From Mesostigma viride (Eukaryota > Streptophyta > Mesostigmatophyceae > Mesostigmatales > Mesostigmataceae): a stretch of 64,000 bases of DNA. Position 1 is the first letter of the stretch, and each line of letters opens with the position of its first letter. The notes beneath the pieces are model-generated. The model saw nothing but the letters and a program-made list of their open reading frames with translations, did not search any database and was not told the DNA's origin. Made by a program: the position numbers and the translations under genes. The stretch is from contig RPFO01000253.1 in the NCBI GenBank assembly GCA_009746045.1, positions 188,001 to 252,000 on the forward strand, written 5' to 3'. Shown here piece after piece: positions 24,201-36,200 of this stretch.

Positions 24201-27200
24201 CAAGCCACGCACCCATGTGTGTTCAAGTGCATCATTTGACATCCATGCACGCGGACCCGTGTCTTGTGCCAACCCCGCTTGCGTGCCAACCCCGCTTGCG
24301 TGCGTCGTGGTGCACCTTTGCACGCCTGGCCGTGACCAGGTTCTGGCCAAGGAGCTTCAGGCCATGATCGCGTCCATCACCTTCCCCAAGAGCATGCGCT
24401 GGACGACCGAGGTGGGTGCTTTGTTTGCTTGGTGGGTACTTGTTTTGGATGACCGAGGTTGTACCTTGGTGTTTATTTGTTCTGTACAGCCGAGGTTGGT
24501 TGTTGCGCGATTCTGTTGACGACCGACGGTGGTTGTTGCGTGTTTGTGTTGACAACCGAGGTGGGTGCAATTTGCTGGTTGTTTATTTGCTGGGACAGCC
24601 GAGGTGAGTGCGGCCTTTTTTATGTATGCTTGGTCAAAGTCTGGTAAAAAGGGGCGAAGGAGTTAGGCAGGATCTGCGTGAAGGCCACGATTGCTGTGTC
24701 AAGCATGGCACAGGAGAAGATGGGAGGCATACCAGATCATGTTCACAGGATGCTGGCTCAGTTTATCCAGGCATCTGAAGGGCATCGTGGAAGCCTCACA
24801 GGGTAATGGTGCCAGCGACAGGGCGGGGTGGGTCGCAGCTCAAGCAAGGAGACCTAGTCAGTAAGCAGCATGAATCCGCACCATTGTCCAGAAAGCAACG
24901 GTGGGCAGTGCGCGCTGACCTGCATCAAAGGCACTTGAAGCAGCAGCCGGTGTGACAGTTGAAACCAACCCTTGGGGGCTGGTGGATCTTGTGTGTGACG
25001 GTGCCTTTTTCTCTTGTGCCCCCCCTTGCCCAAGAGTTGCAGGCAGCCACAACCGCAGCATCTGCACAAGTAGGCCACTGCATACCAGGCGTTGCCTCAA
25101 CCACATGGATGACTCGGTCTCATACATCTGCTCACCACACATCAAGCCGTGACGAGCACGATTGTGTTGTTGCTGCTCTGACTCTCTGCTTGTATCGTAC
25201 TTGGCGGCCTGCGCCCTTTTGCTTGCCCTTGCTCTGTTTTCCTTGCCCTCACCCTCCCTTGCCCTTCCCCTTGCCCTCCCTTGACGCTGCATCCACAGGC
25301 CACCTACAGCCGCCCGCTGCGTTGGCTGCTGGCACTGCATGGGGAGGCTATCGTTAGCTTCAACCACGCGGGCGCGCAGAGGTGCGACCTCACAGAGGGA
25401 GGAGAGGCGTGGGGGGGCGCGCGCAGGGCTAGTCATCCACGTGTTGCATGGCCATATTAATTAATTAATAAGCACGTGACTGCGTCACGTAGATGCCAAT
25501 ACAGAGTAAAGGAACCTTCAACCCTATAGTAGTATACAAAACGAGGAGCAAGGGCGCCCTAGCTTCTCTCACTGCCGCAAGTGAGTGGGCAGGCCACAGA
25601 GCGCTCTCTCCACAGCATGGTGCCGGGGCGCAACACGGTGGGTGCAATACAACCAATGCAATACCATAGGTAGGCTTACGCATAGCTTTATAAGCTTATG
25701 CTTCAAAGGTGAGGTGGGCTCAAGACGTCGGCTAAGTCGCAAGCTGATGGCCACGAGGTGCCAGAGCTAGGTACTATAACGCTGGGCGCTAGTATCATTT
25801 CAATGTAATGCCTAAGCTATCCCATAATCCGTTGCCCCCATCTAGTTGCATGACCATATGAGGCAGGCATTCATGCAGTCTGTGGTCTGGCGGGACGATG
25901 CGGCTGTGGTAATGCTGGGAGCCAAGGGCAGGCGGTGCCTTGCAGCCGGTGCTCTGTGGGGCCTTGCTCCAAGATCTTAGTTTTGGAGAAGAACTCGAAC
26001 GGAGGAAAGAAGAAAGATTGGGAGGAATTAGCATGAAACTAGGAGGAACGAGACTTGGGAGTTGATGACTGTGAAACAGACATCAACGTCCATCCTACTT
26101 GTGGTAGTCCGTGGTTGGAAGCGCTCCCATCTGTGAGAGGATGCGCAGCAAGGAGCCAGCTACATGGGCTCGTGCAGAGTGGGTGGAAAGGACTGGTGGC
26201 TGGTGCGACCGCTTCCTGGGTACTTTTCTGCAAGTCTTTTGTGCTCGTTCCCCGACGATCAGCCCGCGCTACCCTCCATGGCCCTACCAGGTGCATGCCG
26301 CACGCTCGATGGTCCGCTCATCCTCAATATTTGTGCCCCATGTCCCCTCCAGTATATTAGCTGCTTGCGCTCTTGCTGCTCTTCTCCTGCTGGGTGGCTG
26401 ATGCCTGCTCGGCTGTCTTGTCCTGCCGTGCAATGCCCCTGCCCGCAGCAACCGCACCTCCCGTGTGCTGCGCAACGCGGCGGCGCCCGTCATCTCGGTA
26501 CGTTGCTTAAATAACATCCCACCATGCGGTTGTTGTGCCGTTTCTCGAATAACATCCCACCATGCGGTTGTTGTGCCGTTTCTTGAATAACATCCCACCA
26601 TGCGGTTGTTGTGCCGTTTCTGGAATAACATCCCACCATGCGGTTGTTGTGCCGTTTCTCGAATAACATCCCACCATGTGGTTGTTGTGCCGTTTCTCGA
26701 ATAACATCCCACCATGCGGTTGTTGTGCCGTTTCTCGAATAACATCCCACCATGCGGTTGTTGTGCCGTTTCTCGAATAACATCCCACCATGCGGTTGCT
26801 GTGCCGTTGCTTAAATAACATCCCACCATGCGGTTGTTGTGCCTATAGGGGGGAGCTCACGAGAGAAAGCAGCAGCTATCACGGTTGCCATCTGTCAGCC
26901 CCCGCGACGTTTTCCCCTCGCTTACAGTTATGTGCTCCCCAGTTTGCTTCATCCTGCGTCCGCCCGTCCAGCCGTCCATCCACGCAAGCGACCCCACCGG
27001 CATCAACCCCATGCCACAGCCACCCTCGGTCACTGGTTCGCTTGTCTCCTTCCACGCTTCCTTCTTTCCATTCACCTGCCCGGCCATCGTTCGGTGCGCT
27101 GTGCCCTCATGCGTCGCAGGTTCCCTCGGCCGAGGAGTACAGCGCCGCCATCGCAAAGGCGGGCCTGCTGCTGGATGTGCAGGTAGGCAGTTTTTTAGAC

Positions 27201-30200
27201 ATGAATGCTGTCTTTGATGTGCAGGTGAGGCTTGCCTGTTGCTGGATGTGCAGGTGAGGACGTAGGATGTCCTGTTGCTGGATGCGCAGCTAAGCACCCA
27301 GCTGCATGAATTTGCGCACACGACACGTCGTCGCCTGTACGTCGGTACCCTCCTGGTCAGCAATGTCTGGGATGGCAGGGTTGGCAGTGTGTTGCAAAAA
27401 GTTGGAGAGGGCCGTATTTCTCTCTCTGCTCTGGTGTCGTGGACGTGGATGTCGATGATTCGCCAGCTGTCGCGTCCCTGTCTGCGGGTGTCTGCATGAG
27501 CTGCGGCTCGTGGGATACAGCCAGTCGGAACGCAAGCTCAAAGATTAGCAACGAGCGACACACACATGCCACAAGCCACCCACGTTATGCTGCACAGCGC
27601 AAATGGCTGACATTTGGAGCAGAAACCCAGGGTTCGGCGGGTTCACATGCGGCGGCAGGGGCGGCAAGATTCCACATTCCCAGGGAGCCGGTTACCACGC
27701 TTGTCCACCGCATTCCATTCATCAATCAGGTAGTTAATTTGAAGGGCAGAAATCAATTCATTAATTCCTGCCCCTCGGTACCACACGCTCCCATCCATCC
27801 ATCCATCCCTGATCCTTCCGGTGTGCTGCCGTGATGGCACACCGGCCTCATTGCACGCCCAGTGCCATGCCCCACCCCCACCCCTCTTACCCAGCTAATG
27901 GTCATGCCCTACCAGCAACGGCGCGACCTGATGCGGGCACCATCTGCTTGCACACTTACTGCCATCCCCACCCCACCCCGCTCGCTGTCATGCCCAACCC
28001 CACTGTACCCCAACTTACTTGCACGCCCCACTGACGGTCATGCCCCAACAGCAACGGCGTGACCTCATCTGGGCGGGTGCCTGCAAGCTGGCCGCCAGCG
28101 CGGGAGGCCGCGTGCCCCCCTCGTCCCAGGAGGGCCTGTTGCAGGAGGTGCGGCGCTGTTGTTGTCATTGTCCACCATTCATGATGTCGAAATAGGCTGC
28201 TCATGCTGTTGTCCACCATTCATAATGTCGCAATAGGCTGCTCATGCCATGATGTCGCAATAGGCTGTTCATGCCATGATGTCGCAGTAGGCTGCTCATG
28301 CCATGATGTCGCAGTAGGCTGCTCATGGCATGATGTCGCAATAGGCTGTTCATGCCATGATGTCGCAACAGGCTGCTCATGCCATGATGTCGCAGTAGGC
28401 TGCTCATGCTTCATTATTCGAGGAATCTGGCTGTGCTATTCCAGTGAATGCTGTTCTTGTCCACCCCTTGCACTGCAATGTCCACCCTTGCACTGCAATG
28501 TCCACCCTTGCACCATGGTGTCCACCCCTCGCACCATGATGTCCACCCCTGGCACCATAATGTCACCCACTTCAGAATGCCCTCAACACCCATGCGCTGC
28601 CTGTATCCGGTGCCCATCGGGTCCCCATACACACCGACGGTAGGCAGCGTCAGTGCAAATGGCCTGGGCCTGTCTCGCCGGGCTTTTTAAGAACAAAATG
28701 GCCCATGCCCAGAGGACTGTCACCGCGTCGTCCCCGCCCCCGCATCGGCACCGCGGTGCTGTGGTCGTCTGCGCAAGGTGCTTCTCGAATGAAAACGGGC
28801 AAGTTTTCCTCCTCATGCGCCTGCCTGCCTTTTTCACAGATCGCTCGCGGGCATGCACTGTCCCGGGATCTCCTTGTCCCGGTCACGACAGATACGGTCT
28901 GCCCTCGTCTGAACCCTAGACCCTAAACCCTAGACCCTTGTGCCTTGTGCCTTCCCTCGTGTTTCCTCGTTGCGTTTCTCCCCACGTCTCTCCCTGCGCC
29001 CTGCCTCTGTCTGCATCCTGCCTCGCGTCTCCTCCTTGCGACCCCCCCCCTTCCCTGCCCCCCCCCCCTCCCCCCGCTCCGTGTGTCTCCTCCTTGCGCC
29101 CCACCTCCTCGTGCCTCTCGTTTGCATCTCTCCTTGCCGCCAGGTGGCCAACCTGGTGGAGGCGCCGTGGCCACTGCTAGGCCGTTTCGACGAGAAGTTC
29201 CTTAAGCTGCCCCGGGAGGTGCTGGTCACGGTACGTGACTTGCTGGTCATGGTATGCGAGGCCAAACAGTGGCCATGGACGGATGTAGCTGACCGGGAGC
29301 ACGTGCTACACGTGAGGACGCCACCCTAAGCGTTGCTCTTTTGAGTAAAGAGGTCGGTGCAGCGCATCTACTTGGGGCTGCCTGTTATAATAGTAGTGTA
29401 AGGCATGGGCAGTTTCCATCGATAGACAAGGTATTGCGTGGACTAGAGCGATCACGCTGAGGGTGAGTATACGATGGCACCTGCCTGGGAGGTACGCAGA
29501 CGCTTGGATGTTGAAAGGGAGCAGCACTTACTCTTGAAACATTTCCACCATTTGTGAACGTTCATGTAAACGGTCTACCAGTTGCATGCGGTGGCCTGGC
29601 GTGACCTGGCATGCGTGGGCATGGCATCCGGCACCTAAACCTTTACCCATGACATGGTCCGCGCCTCCGCAGGTCATGCGCAAGCACCAGCGTTACTTCC
29701 CTGTGGAGGACGCCAGCAGCGGGAACCTGTTGCCGCTTTTCATCACCGTAAGCGCCCCACACATTGTCATGCCATCATCCCCCGTCTTGGCTTTCCATGC
29801 AGATGATCTTCCTGCGGTGGCGAAACCTGATAGGACACTTGGCTTGCTAGCCGTACACTACCACTACCGAAGGGTTCCGTGGCACCCTGCTGTCCCTGTC
29901 CTGTTTTCGGGAATCCTTCGTACGCATGCGCCCCCAAGAAAGGTCAACCATGTGTCAGTTTGGCTCCAACGTACCCACCCCATGCGTGTGATGAGTGCTC
30001 TGCCCCCCCCCACTAGAATGTCATGTTAGGCTAGAACTGGGCAAAGCAACCATTTATGCCACATCTCTTTCTGAAAGCGACCCCTTGTGACAAGGGTGGC
30101 GCACTCGCAAAGCCGAGAATAATGATCATGGTCATTGTAATGGTCACTGTAATGGTCCGCACAAGGGGGGCGCCCTCGCATGGGATGAAGAGCTGTCCTC

Positions 30201-33200
30201 ATGATTCGCGCATTCACTTCATGGCTCAATAATAGCCAGGTTGCCTTCCTCACATGGCGGCCAGCCGGGCGGTTGGCACGCCCCCAGCGAAGGCGTCTGC
30301 TATTAGCGTGGTACTAGGTACTTTGATGTCTGTTACTAGTGTGAGGGCAATCTAGGCGTGACAGGTGCACCCACATAGTAGCCCCCATGGTTGGGAATGC
30401 ACGTGACCTGTCTACTCGCGGCCCGTCCGCTTTGGGGTTGGCGATCACCCCTTGCTGCCTGTCCACTTTGGGGTTGGCGACCACGCCTCGCTGCCTGTCT
30501 GCTGCATGGCGTCTCTCTGCAGGTCGCCAACGGCCAGTTCCAGCCCGATGACGCGCTCGTGCGCAAGGGGAACGAGGCGGTGTTACGGTGAGGGAACAGG
30601 GGGGTGACGATGCGTCTACGCATGTGTGGGGGGGGATGGGGTGAGTCCGGGGAATGATGGGGGCAACGAGGCCGTGCTGCGGTGTGTGGCCAGGGAAGGG
30701 GCGTCTGGTGGGGAGTGCGGTGAGGCATAAGGGGGCGACGTGTGACGTGTGCAGGTACTAGATGAGTGACGAAGGGTTGTCCAGGCGTGGAGGCACTGCG
30801 GCAGTGTGGGTGGCCCATGGGCGAGTGATAAGGGCGGGGTGGGTGCCAGTGCAGAGGAAAGTGCGTGGGGAGGGGAGTGCGTGGCATGTGTGCATGGCAT
30901 GCGTGCGTGGCATGCGTGCCTGGCACGTGTGCATGGCATGTTGTGTGCATGTGTCATGACGAGAGCATGTTGCGAGCATGTTTGTTTTTAGCCTGTCTGC
31001 ACGTGCCTTTGGCCGGCGTGTCCCTCTGCCGCCATAGGCAAGGCAAGCAACGGCGGTAGCGCTGTGCAGCTAGCCGTGGACGTGTGGGCAGGTGCTCTGG
31101 CCCCTTGCACACGGCCATCCGGGGTATGCCGCGATGCTACCCTCCGCACTGCCCTCACCTGCCCACATGCGGGATTGGGCACGTCCCTGACATGGGCATT
31201 CGGGATTGGGTCACATGTCACGAATCGGCTATCACCCCGTGCCTCCCCGCGGGCCGTTTGGTTGCTGTAATCTACATTTCATTCAGCAACGTGAGGCTGT
31301 TGTCTTCTTCTTGGGGGGCCGCTCATTCTCTTCGATTGCATGCTCTGATACACAACCTCTAAAGTCCTCTCGTGCACGGGCTCGCCCCCCCCCCACCACC
31401 ACCACACTCACAAAATTTGCCTGGGCTTGACTCCCACGTTGCTTCGGCTGGCACATGCCTGGGCTCCTATCCCCAGCGCGCGCTACGAGGACGCGCAGTT
31501 CTTCTACGACGCAGATCTGAGCAAGCCGCTGGTCGAGTTCCGCCCGTTGCTCAGCGGGATCACCTTCCAGGTACGGAGGGAGGGGTTGTCTTGGAGACGT
31601 CCACGTTGAAAGGTTTTGTGGGAGAGGTCCACCGTGAAAGGTTTTGTTGCGTGGGTGTTCAATCTTGTGATCCAGCGGCAGCCATACTCTGCTCCTTGAT
31701 GATGTTTATGTTGTGTATCGTGCTTATGTTTATGGTGTGTGTCGTGCTTATGTTTTTGGTGTGTATCGTGCTTATGTTTATGGTGTGTGTCGTGCTTATG
31801 TGTATGGTGTGTATCGTGCTTATGTTTATGGTGTGTATCGTGACTATTGGTTAGTACTCTGCTGCGCACGATCGCGCTCCGCTCTAGTGCACGGGGGGCA
31901 TGCACATAGGATGTGTTGCTGTGATGGTGGTTGGAGGTGTGATTCTGATCCAGCGGCAGCAACACCACAGCTCAGTGGCATTAACTTCCACCCATGAGTT
32001 AGTACCTTCCTTCTGCCAGGTATGACAGAAGAAGGGGGGGGGGAAACAATGGGAAGAGGTACGGTTACCGGGGAGTTGCTGGCGGTGTAAGCCATGATGG
32101 ATATATCATGTAGCTGCGGCTCGGCTAAAGGGGGTTGGATTGGGAAGTTGTTGCATCAGGATACCTGCGCACGTCACACCAGCCTGAACACTCGCTCCTC
32201 CCCACCCCCCTGCAGGAGAAGCTGGGCTCCATGCTGGACAAGTCGCGCCGCGTGGAGGCGTGCATCGAGCCGCTCGCGTCGCTCCTCCGCACGCCCGCGC
32301 AGGACCTGGGTGTCGCCAAGGAGGCGGCCGTGATGGCGACAGCCGACCTGGCCACGTCGATGGTGGTGGAGTTCACGGGTCTCGCGGGCGTGATGGGGCG
32401 GCATTATGCGCTCAAGGGGGGGGCCAGCCCCGCGGTGCGTTGCGTGCCTCATGCCTTGTATGTTTCATGCGTTGCCTAACAGAAGAAGAGATGGTTGCTG
32501 CAGTGCCTAATGTTCCAAAGTATGTCAGGTCTCGGTCACGTAGTTTAGTGGAGGAAAAAGATGCATGCTCTGTTTTGAAAGTGGCTGAGGGCCATGCACA
32601 CACATGATTGTAGGTTCTCCTGGAATGGGTTTAGGAGTACTCTATTTGGCTGCCGTGTGGCGCCCCATGCAAAGGCATACACTTTGCATAGTACCCGTGC
32701 ATGTAACGTGCCCTTTGCTGACACCCACACGCTGCAAGGCCGTTTCTGCAGGGCGGACAGATGATGGCACAATTATATGCTCAGCATGGTCGATATTTCA
32801 GGTACGCCGCCAGCTTGAGGTTCAAGAAGCCCAGGTTTAAGATCTTGAGACCCTGGATTTTGGAATTCCAGGTTTAAGATCGCTGGGCTGGTTTTGTGAA
32901 AAAAGATCTTAATGTAGGCACTACGTAGGCCACTAGTAGGCAAAGGCTGCTAAGTAGCGGTCAGTGGTACATGAGGATGAGGTCGTGCACAGCTGATGTT
33001 TAAGATTGTCAGCCCTGGATTTGATTTCAGGTTTAAGATCGCAGCCCTGGATCGGTCGGACCCCCTTCTTAAACCTCTATGCTAGCGGTGTATGGCCTGC
33101 ATGGGTCTACCTGGGAGTCGTGGTGGACTGGTCTTTACTTCGAGTAAAGACCAGTTTCAGTTGCTGTCCTCTCCCTTGACTCCCGGGCTCATGTTTCTCC

Positions 33201-36200
33201 CCTTAGGCTCTCCCCTAACCACCATCGTGACCATCTCCCCTAACCATCATCGTGACCATCGCCCCTAACCACCATCGTGACCATCGCCCCTAACCACCAT
33301 CGTGACCATCGCCCCTAACCACCATCGTGACCATCGCCCCTAACCACGATCGTGACCATCGCCCCTAACCACCATCGTGACCATCGCCCCTAACCACCAT
33401 CGTGACCATCGCCCCTAACCACCATCGTGACCATCGCCCCTAACCACCATCGTGACCATCGCCCCTAACCACCATCGTGACCATCGCCCCTAACCACCAT
33501 CGTGACCATCTCCCCTAACCACCATCGTGACCATCGCCCCTAACCACCATCGTGACCATCGCCCCTAACCACCATCGTGACCATCGCCCCTAACCACCAT
33601 CGTGACCATCGCCCCTAACCACCATCGTGACCATCGCCCCTAACCACCATCGTGACCATCGCCCCTAACCACCATCGTGACCATCGCCCCTAACCACCAT
33701 CGTGACCATCGCCCCTAACCACCATCGTGACCATCGCCCCTAACCACCATCGTGACCATCGCCCCTAACCACCATCGTGACCATCGCCCCTAACCACCAT
33801 CGTGACCATCGCCCCTAACCACCATCGTGACCATCGCCCCTAACCACCATCGTGACCATCGCCCCTAACCACCATCGTGACCATCGCCCCTAACCACCAT
33901 CGTGACCATCGCCCCTAACCACCATCGTGACCATCGCCCCTAACCACCATCGTGACCATCGCCCCTAACCACCATCGTGACCATCTCCCCTAACCACCAT
34001 CGTGACCATCTCCCCTAACCACCATCGTGACCATCGCCCCTAACCACCATCGTGACCATCTCCCCCAACCACCATCGTGACCATCGCCCCTAACCACCAT
34101 CGTGACCATCGCCCCTAACCACCATCGTGACCATCGCCCCTAACCACCATCGTGACCATCGCCCCTAACCACCATCGTGACCATCGCCCCTAACCACCAT
34201 CGTGACCATCGCCCCTAACCACCATCGTGACCATCTCCCCTAACCACCATCGTGACCATCTCCCCCAACCACCATCGTGACCATCTCCCCTAACCACCAT
34301 CGTGACCATCGCCCCTAACCACCATCGTGACCATCGCCCCTAACCACCATCGTGACCATCTCCCCTAACCACCATCGTGACCATCGCCCCTAACCACCAT
34401 CGTGACCATCGCCCCTAACCACCATCGTGACCATCGCCCCTAACCACCATCGTGACCATCGCCCCTAACCACCATCGTGACCATCGCCCCTAACCACCAT
34501 CGTGACCATCGCCCCTAACCACCATCGTGACCATCGCCCCTAACCACCATCGTGACCATCGCCCCTAACCACCATCGTGACCATCGCCCCTTACCACCAT
34601 CGTGGTCCGCTTCCCCTTGTGGTCGTACCCTTGCCGTTGCTGGGGTTGCGGGCAACAGGTCGCGGAGGCGGTCTTTGAGAGCTGCCTCCCGCGCCAGGCC
34701 AATGACCAGCTTCCGGCGACACCCGCGGGCAGCCTGCTTGCGATTGCTGACCGGTGAGGTGGCTACTGTGTATTTTTTGCTGGCGCACCGGTGAGGTGGC
34801 CCCTCTGCATAGTTTGCTTGTGCACCGGTGAGGGGGAGGCCGTGGATTGTTTGCTCGCGGAGCGTTGAGGGGAAGGCTGCTGTAGTGTGTGCTTAAAATC
34901 ATGCTGGTGGGGAGATGCCACATTCCTTGGCGACGGATGCCATAGTGTTATGCCAGAAAAGAGTGCCATAATAGAGGGGCATAATAGAGATGCCATAATA
35001 GAGATGCTAGAATAGAGATGCCATAATATAAGTGCCATGATAGAGATGCCATAATAGCCTGCAAAAAAGCCAGGGTGGTTCCAGGCATGGGGTGGACCCT
35101 TTGAGCGTGGGCGGTCCTTTGCCACCATGACCGTGGCAAGGAGAGGGACAAAGAAGGGACAAGGGCAATGCCAGCATGAGATCGAGGCCACAACAGCTGC
35201 CCACGGCATTTTCAATGGCTCCACACACGACCAATCCTGCTGGGTGTTCAAGTGCTCGCGCACTCATGGCCACAAAAATACAGCCTTTCAAGACCAATTC
35301 GCAAGTATGGCCTTACAAGACCAATGCGCAAGTACCGCCATACAAGGCCAGCTGGCGGGGATATGAGGGAAAGTTTGCGGGTCCGCTTCCACTTCCTCCC
35401 TTCAGCCCTCTGGGCCTCGTGCCTCGTCACCCTTTCTTTCTCCCTCATCGTTCCTTATCTTGCCCCTGTCCCCCTTTCCCCCTTTCCTCCCTCTCCTTTG
35501 GCCAGATGCCCCCTGACTCTTTCCACGGTACCTTGCCGCATCCTGACCCAATGCGTATGTGGCTGCATGGTGTCATGCCCCGAGGCACTGTAAACGCGAC
35601 CAATGTGCCTGAGATGCATGCTGTGTGTGTATGTGTGCATGTGCGTGTATCTGTGGGGATGGGTGCTCTGCGCGGAGCCACAGGCTGGACAGCTTGGTCG
35701 GCCTGTTCGCGGTGGGGTGCGAACCGACGGCAAACGCGGACCCCTTTGGCCTACGGAGAAGCGCGTATGGCTTGGTATGTGCTTGTCCCCAATCTTGATG
35801 ACTCTCGATGGTGTGTGCTTGTCCCTAATGTTGATGACTCTCGATGGTGTGTGCTTGTCCCCAATGTTGATGACTCTCGATGGTGTGTGCTTGTCCCTAA
35901 TGTTGATGACTCTCGATGGTGTGTGCTTGTCCCTAATGTTGATGACTCTCGATGGTGTGTGCTTGTCCCTAATGTTGATGACTCTCGATGGTGTGTGCTT
36001 GTCCCTAATGTTGATGACTCTCGATGGTGTGTGCTTGTCCCCAATGTTGATGACTCGCGATCTCTCATTCTACATGTCAAACAACTTAGGCTGCACGAGG
36101 CATGTCTTAATAAGGTACTTAGGAAGGCCCCTAAAAAGGCCCTCACAGAAGACTTTTGTGGCGTTACGGGCTCATGGCGAGCAGCTAGGCTCTCTGGTCA

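Noticed and set aside
26284-26829. A 181-codon minus-strand frame with repeated NRMVGCY
   Set aside because: Produced by the 38-bp minisatellite of intron 17.
33211-34603. Possible CRISPR or coding repeat
   Set aside because: A homogeneous 25-bp tandem repeat without spacers, in intron 24; unit length is not a multiple of three and no protein frame fits the exons.
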